A stretch of 10,234 bases of DNA from Gammaproteobacteria bacterium (GTDB lineage Bacteria; Pseudomonadota; Gammaproteobacteria; PS1; Pseudothioglobaceae): contig DNJI01000032.1 in NCBI GenBank assembly GCA_003489145.1, positions 1-10,234 on the forward strand, given 5' to 3'. Numbering within the stretch: the first letter of the stretch is position 1; every line of letters begins with the position of its first letter. The position numbers and the translations under genes are program-made. Below, one piece after another: positions 6,646 to 10,234 of the stretch. The notes beneath the pieces were generated by a model that was given only the letters and a program-made list of their open reading frames with translations, had not been told where the DNA came from and did no database searches.

Positions 6646-7457
6646 TGGTTTGGCTGCAATACTTATTACCACAACATTTGTTGTCGAAACTCATGTTCCG
6701 CTTTGCTCGTATTGAAAATACTTGGCTAAAAAATACCTTTACTCACTGGTTTGTTAAATCTTATAAAGTTGATTTGTCTGAGGCAAATCGTGAACAGGTA
6801 GAAGATTACACACACTTTAATGATTTTTTTACCCGATCACTCAAACCCAATGCTAGACCTGTTGCTGACAGCGCTATCATTTGCCCGGTTGACGGCGCTG
6901 TTTCTCAAGTAGGGGTAATCAACAATACGCAAATTTTGCAAGCAAAAGGCCGTGATTATAGTGTTGAACAATTACTGGGAAATGATCCAAGATCAGCTGA
7001 ATTTTCCGATGGTTTTTTCACTACGATTTACCTGTCGCCTAAAGATTATCATCGTATTCATATGCCTTATGATGGAAAGTTGATTTCAATGGATTATATC
7101 CCAGGTGATTTATTCTCAGTCAATCAACAAACGGCACAAAAGGTTGACAATCTGTTTGCTCGCAATGAGCGCGTGGTGTGTTATTTTGAAACAGAATTTG
7201 GCCTTTGCGCCTTTGTCTTGGTGGGTGCTATTTTTGTGGGCTCTATGCAAACCGTATGGCATGGTCAGATTAATCCGCCGTACAAAAAACAAGTACAACA
7301 CTTTGACTACCAAGATCAAAATATTACTTTAAAGAAAGGTGAAGAAATGGGTCGATTTAATATGGGTTCAACCATTATTATGCTATCGCCTAATCAAGAC
7401 AACCCGTTTAATTTGAGCGAATTAGAAGTGGTTCAAATGGGGCAAGCTTTAATCTAA
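6645..7457 (+). CDS. psd: Phosphatidylserine decarboxylase proenzyme
   Basis: Psd makes phosphatidylethanolamine from phosphatidylserine at the inner face of the cytoplasmic membrane. The 270-residue proenzyme resembles the type I (E. coli-like) group, starting with MVWLQYLLPQ and ending near VVQMGQAL. The catalytic aspartate is D83 in CPVDGAVSQ; the histidines are H136 and H139 in DYHRIHMP (E. coli H144 and H147). The self-cleavage site is G241-S242 in FNMGST; in E. coli the motif is LGST, so Leu is replaced by Met here. Cleavage would give a beta chain of about 241 residues and a short alpha chain of about 29 residues with an N-terminal pyruvoyl group formed from S242. The gene shares one base with the proS stop, and its last 9 nt overlap the tail of the convergent transporter gene. 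Confidence 0.97.
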   Translation: MVWLQYLLPQHLLSKLMFRFARIENTWLKNTFTHWFVKSYKVDLSEANREQVEDYTHFNDFFTRSLKPNARPVADSAIICPVDGAVSQVGVINNTQILQAKGRDYSVEQLLGNDPRSAEFSDGFFTTIYLSPKDYHRIHMPYDGKLISMDYIPGDLFSVNQQTAQKVDNLFARNERVVCYFETEFGLCAFVLVGAIFVGSMQTVWHGQINPPYKKQVQHFDYQDQNITLKKGEEMGRFNMGSTIIMLSPNQDNPFNLSELEVVQMGQALI

Positions 7458-8699
7458 TTTTGTTAACTTGACCAATTTAATAGTTTGGTCTGAAATTTGC
7501 ATAATTTCAATTAATATATTATCTACTTTTAAACTAATGTCTCGCTTAGGGATGCTTTGCAAGGTTTCTAAAATAAGTCCGTTGAGTGTTTTCGCCTTAG
7601 CAACCGACAAGTTGATTTTTAGTAAAGTGTTGAGCTCGCGAATGCTAATCCTAGGGTCGATTAAATAACTCCCATCTTTTTGTTGAATCACCTCGTCAAT
7701 GGTTTCATTTTGATTGGAAGTAAATTGACCCACAATCTCTTCTAAAATATCTTCTAAAACCACCAAACCTCTCACTTCTCCATACTCATCAACCACTAGA
7801 CCAAGACGCCTTTTTTGTGTTTGGAAGTGCGCCAATTGGTGCGCCAAAGAAGTACCTTCTGGTACAAAATAAGGCTTACGAACCAATTGTAATGTTGCCT
7901 CTATGCTGAACTCACCTTTGGCGTATAAGTTAACCACATCACGCATATGCAGTACACCAGTAATATTGTCAGGCGAGCCATCAAAGGTTAATAATCGTGT
8001 GTGTTGGATACGCTCTAATTGTGACAAAATGTCATCATGATTATTAATATCAACACTAATGAGTTCGTGGCGAGGAATCATAATATCCTCTACTTTTACC
8101 TTTTCCAAGTCAATAATATTGAGTAGCATTTTTTGATAATTAGAGGCAATAATTGGCTTGGCATCGTTGACCACCATTTTAAGTTCTTCTGAGCTCACAC
8201 TATTGACCTGAACTATGTTTTTGACACCGAGTAGCCTTAGGATCAAACTCGAGAGCTTTGCAATTAACCAAACGAAAGGTTTAAAAAGGGTAATTAAACC
8301 ACTGATGATGATTGAGGCGGGTAGGGCTATTTTTTCTGGATTTTTGGCCGCAAAGGTTTTAGGCGTGGTTTCTGCAAAAATTAAAATCACAAAAGTTAAT
8401 ATTACCGATGCATACACGATTGAGCCTTCACCCCAAAGTTTGATAGCTAATATGGTGGCAATGGATGAGGCAAAGATATTAACAAAATTGTTGCCCAATA
8501 AAATAGTGCCAATCAGATGATCAAGATCACCCAGTAGTCTTTCGGTGCGTTTAGCTTGCGTATTGTTTTGATTACTCAGCGCTTTTAGACGATAACGATT
8601 GATCGCCATCATAGAGGTTTCGCTGCTAGAAAAAAAAGCAGAAGCTAGGATTAACCCTAAAAGGGTGATACTTAGCCAAAAAGTCGATAGTGTTTCCAA
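7449..8699 (-). CDS. CNNM/CorB-type transporter with CBS domains (HlyC/CorC family, YfjD-like)
   Basis: This 416-residue membrane protein belongs to the CNNM/CorB family, implicated in Mg2+/Co2+ efflux and magnesium homeostasis. The DUF21 transmembrane domain (about 1-190) has hydrophobic segments near 8-24, 62-88, 93-112 and 125-158. Its family motifs are AFFSSSETSMMA (21-32), ILLGNNFVNI (66-75) and FAETTPKTFA (108-117). A CBS pair follows (about 205-325), with VEDIMIPRHEL (203-213) and LGLVVDEYGEVRGLVVLEDI (299-318). A CorC/HlyC C-terminal domain covers about 340-416. The start must be TTG at 8699: upstream the frame meets TAA at 8720-8718 with no ATG or GTG between, and the next ATG is codon 30, which would remove the first membrane segment. 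No ribosome binding site is visible, so expression may be low (inference). It lies 34 nt after eno and overlaps the psd tail by 9 nt. Confidence 0.93.
   Translation of the reverse strand: METLSTFWLSITLLGLILASAFFSSSETSMMAINRYRLKALSNQNNTQAKRTERLLGDLDHLIGTILLGNNFVNIFASSIATILAIKLWGEGSIVYASVILTFVILIFAETTPKTFAAKNPEKIALPASIIISGLITLFKPFVWLIAKLSSLILRLLGVKNIVQVNSVSSEELKMVVNDAKPIIASNYQKMLLNIIDLEKVKVEDIMIPRHELISVDINNHDDILSQLERIQHTRLLTFDGSPDNITGVLHMRDVVNLYAKGEFSIEATLQLVRKPYFVPEGTSLAHQLAHFQTQKRRLGLVVDEYGEVRGLVVLEDILEEIVGQFTSNQNETIDEVIQQKDGSYLIDPRISIRELNTLLKINLSVAKAKTLNGLILETLQSIPKRDISLKVDNILIEIMQISDQTIKLVKLTKLD
7470..7509. other. Two adjacent small inverted repeats at the psd/transporter convergence
   Basis: GACCAA (7470-7475) pairs with TTGGTC (7485-7490) across a 9-nt loop. 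TGAAATT (7491-7497) pairs with AATTTCA (7503-7509) across 5 nt. They lie 12 nt after the psd stop and inside the 3' coding end of the transporter gene. No T run follows on either strand, so an intrinsic terminator is doubtful. They may weakly stop or stabilise the psd transcript, or be chance in AT-rich DNA. Confidence 0.25.
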
Positions 8700-8733
8700 T
8701 AAATTGTAAGTGTTGAATTAATTACTGATTAGT

Positions 8734-10014
8734 TTAATTCAAATGATTGAAAGCATCAAGTCCTGGATAAATCGCTTTAGCGCCTAATTCCTCTTCAATG
8801 CGTAGTAAACGATTGTATTTTGCCAATCGATCAGAACGAGACAAAGAGCCTGTTTTTATCTGACCACAGCCCGTTGCTACGGCTAAATCAGCAATGGTCG
8901 TGTCTTCAGTTTCACCAGAGCGATGTGACATCACACAAGTGTAACCTGCTTCTACAGCCATTTTCATAGCGGAAAATGTTTCAGTTAGTGTGCCGATTTG
9001 ATTTACTTTAATCAAGATTGAGTTGGCAATATTATTATCAATGCCTTGTTTAAGAATTTTACTATTGGTCACAAATAAATCATCACCAACCAGTTGAACC
9101 TTATCACCCACTTTTTTGGTGAGTAAGTCCCAACCATCCCAGTCATTCTCATCCATGCCATCTTCAATAGAGATGATCGGATAATTTTCTACCCAATCAG
9201 CCAAATAATCGACAAATTCTTCAGAGCTGAGCGATCTATTCTCGCTTGCTAAGTTATACGTACCATCTGCATAAAATTCAGAGCTGGCCGCATCAATACC
9301 AATAAAGATATCTTTACCAGCCTCATAGCCTGCATTCTTAATGGCTTCTAAAATCACTTTAATCGCATCTTCATTTGAGGCTAAATCTGGTGCAAAGCCT
9401 CCTTCATCACCTACGGCTGTATTCATGCCTTGTGCTTCCAATACCGATTTTAAATGGTGAAAAACTTCCGCACCATAACGTAATGCTTCTTTAAAGCTAG
9501 GCGCACCAGCTGGAATAATCATAAATTCTTGAATATCAACACTGTTGTTAGCGTGCTCACCACCGTTGATGATATTCATCATTGGTACTGGTAGCTGAAA
9601 ATCACCATCAACCTCTAGTGAACTGTATAAGGGCTGGTTATTCGCATTGGCATTGGCATGTGCTGAGGCAAGAGACACAGCCAATATTGCGTTAGCACCG
9701 AGTCTTGATTTAGTGTCAGTACCATCAAGATCGATCATTGCTTGGTCAATAACAGATAGGTTGCCAATATCAAAACCTGCTAAGGCTTGATTGATTTCAG
9801 TGTTAATAAATTCAACGGCTTTTAAGACGCCTTTGCCTAAATAGCGGGATTTATCACCATCGCGTAATTCGAGTGCTTCGCGTTGACCGGTTGAAGCGCC
9901 AGATGGCACCATGGCACTACCCATGATTCCATTGTCTAAAATAACATCAGCTTCAACGGTTGGATTGCCGCGTGAGTCAAGAACTTCTCTTGCTTTAATT
10001 TGTTGTATTTTCAC
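8734..10014 (-). CDS. eno: Enolase (phosphopyruvate hydratase)
   Basis: Enolase interconverts 2-phosphoglycerate and phosphoenolpyruvate in glycolysis and gluconeogenesis. The 426 residues match the usual bacterial length. Active-site elements are all present: VPSGASTG (36-43), H154 in GGEHA, E204 in GDEGGFAP, Mg2+ ligands D241 (GIDAASSE), E284 (SIEDG) and D311 (GDDLFVT), the base K336 in the signature LIKVNQIGTLTET (334-346), SHRSGE (363-368), and K387 in QIKTGS. The start is GTG at 10014, giving the typical MKIQQIKAREVLDSRG, with AAGAGG 7 nt upstream. The spacer from the dnaJ stop is only 16 nt and contains this ribosome binding site, so dnaJ and eno are probably on one mRNA. A short tandem hexamer encodes the Asn-rich segment at about 119-126, where many homologues have Ala/Lys. 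Confidence 0.98.
   Translation of the reverse strand: MKIQQIKAREVLDSRGNPTVEADVILDNGIMGSAMVPSGASTGQREALELRDGDKSRYLGKGVLKAVEFINTEINQALAGFDIGNLSVIDQAMIDLDGTDTKSRLGANAILAVSLASAHANANANNQPLYSSLEVDGDFQLPVPMMNIINGGEHANNSVDIQEFMIIPAGAPSFKEALRYGAEVFHHLKSVLEAQGMNTAVGDEGGFAPDLASNEDAIKVILEAIKNAGYEAGKDIFIGIDAASSEFYADGTYNLASENRSLSSEEFVDYLADWVENYPIISIEDGMDENDWDGWDLLTKKVGDKVQLVGDDLFVTNSKILKQGIDNNIANSILIKVNQIGTLTETFSAMKMAVEAGYTCVMSHRSGETEDTTIADLAVATGCGQIKTGSLSRSDRLAKYNRLLRIEEELGAKAIYPGLDAFNHLN
9644..9659. repeat. Short tandem hexamer repeat within eno
   Basis: GCATTG occurs twice in direct tandem (9644-9649, 9650-9655), followed by a partial third copy GCAT (9656-9659). Read on the minus strand it encodes alternating Ala-Asn after H119. 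It keeps frame because each unit is two codons. It may reflect local slippage. Confidence 0.45.
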
Positions 10015-10021
10015 TAGATAG

Positions 10022-10027
10022 CCTCTT
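10022..10027 (-). promoter_or_regulatory. Ribosome binding site of eno
   Basis: AAGAGG (read on the minus strand) ends 7 nt before the GTG at 10014 and begins 3 nt after the dnaJ stop codon. It supports the GTG start of eno, where no ATG is available. Confidence 0.7.
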
Positions 10028-10030
10028 TAA

Positions 10031-10234
10031 TTATTCAAAAAATGATTTCATTTTACCAAAGAAGGAGTCGGACTCGGGGTGTTGTTTCTTGCCACAAGAC
10101 TCAGAAAATTCTTTAAGTAATTGTTGTTGTTTTTTACTTAAGTTAACCGGAGTTTCGATTTTCACTTGGCAGAGCAGGTCGCCAATATTACCACCCCTAA
10201 TGGCGGTGATGCCTTTACCACGTAATCGGAATAA
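10031..10234 (-). CDS. dnaJ: Chaperone DnaJ, C-terminal part (5' end outside window)
   Basis: DnaJ is the Hsp40 co-chaperone that delivers clients to DnaK and stimulates its ATPase. Only the last 67 residues are visible. They match the end of the second substrate-binding beta domain and the C-terminal dimerisation tail: LFRLRGKGI (1-9), IRGGNIGDLLCQV (12-24), ETPVNLSKKQQQLLKEF (27-43) and a tail ending KMKSFFE, like the KSFFDGVKKFF type of end found in gammaproteobacteria. The J domain, Gly/Phe linker and zinc fingers lie beyond the right edge. The frame is open to the window end and closes with TAA at 10033-10031. eno follows after 16 nt on the same strand, which suggests a shared transcript, possibly with dnaK further upstream (not visible). 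Confidence 0.95.
   Translation of the reverse strand, partial: LFRLRGKGITAIRGGNIGDLLCQVKIETPVNLSKKQQQLLKEFSESCGKKQHPESDSFFGKMKSFFE

Noticed and set aside
8215..8520. 101-codon + strand frame inside the transporter gene
   Set aside because: It is antisense to the well-supported DUF21 membrane domain, has no recognisable domain and no ribosome binding site.
1..10234. Defence system, mobile element or new biosynthetic cluster
   Set aside because: I recognise every large frame but one as housekeeping or common membrane protein genes, with no transposase, integrase, phage gene, terminal repeats or spacer array. Only the 500-1087 gene lacks a known role.

Overview
The window is a compact stretch of housekeeping genes from an AT-rich bacterial chromosome. 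I infer a streamlined gammaproteobacterium, possibly near the sulfur-oxidising SUP05/Thioglobus and clam-symbiont group. The reasons are the gammaproteobacterial look of ProS, Psd, enolase and DnaJ, the presence of GatCAB (which Escherichia coli lacks), the base composition and the extreme packing. This placement rests on recognition only, not on an alignment. Eleven protein genes are present, two of them cut by the window edges. Only about 142 of the 10234 bases lie outside a coding region. I see no rRNA, tRNA, insertion sequence, CRISPR array or prophage gene, and no stretch over 300 bases lacks a gene.

Left block, + strand, 1-4296: the 3' end of aroB (shikimate pathway), a small unrecognised membrane protein with a long methionine-lined coiled coil, then gatC, gatA and gatB. 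Gaps are 7, 1, 39 and 1 nt, so these genes read as one transcription unit. GatCAB amidates misacylated Glu-tRNA(Gln) and/or Asp-tRNA(Asn), so this organism probably lacks GlnRS and/or AsnRS.

Middle block, 4289-7457: a minus-strand M50 (site-2 protease type) membrane metalloprotease gene meets gatB tail to tail with an 8-nt overlap. It is divergent from proS across 44 bp. A good sigma70-like promoter for the protease gene has its -35 box inside the first codons of proS. proS (with an intact editing domain) is followed by psd, which starts on the last base of the proS stop codon.

Right block, minus strand, 7449-10234: dnaJ (3' end only), eno and a CNNM/CorB-type transporter gene follow one another with gaps of 16 and 34 nt. 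The transporter gene ends 9 nt inside the tail of psd. eno starts with GTG behind a clear ribosome binding site; the transporter gene can only start with TTG and has no visible ribosome binding site.

I found no evidence of a new multi-gene system. The most unusual item is the small coiled-coil membrane protein at 500-1087. The rest of Part 2 concerns start codons, overlaps, a divergent promoter and short inverted or tandem repeats.
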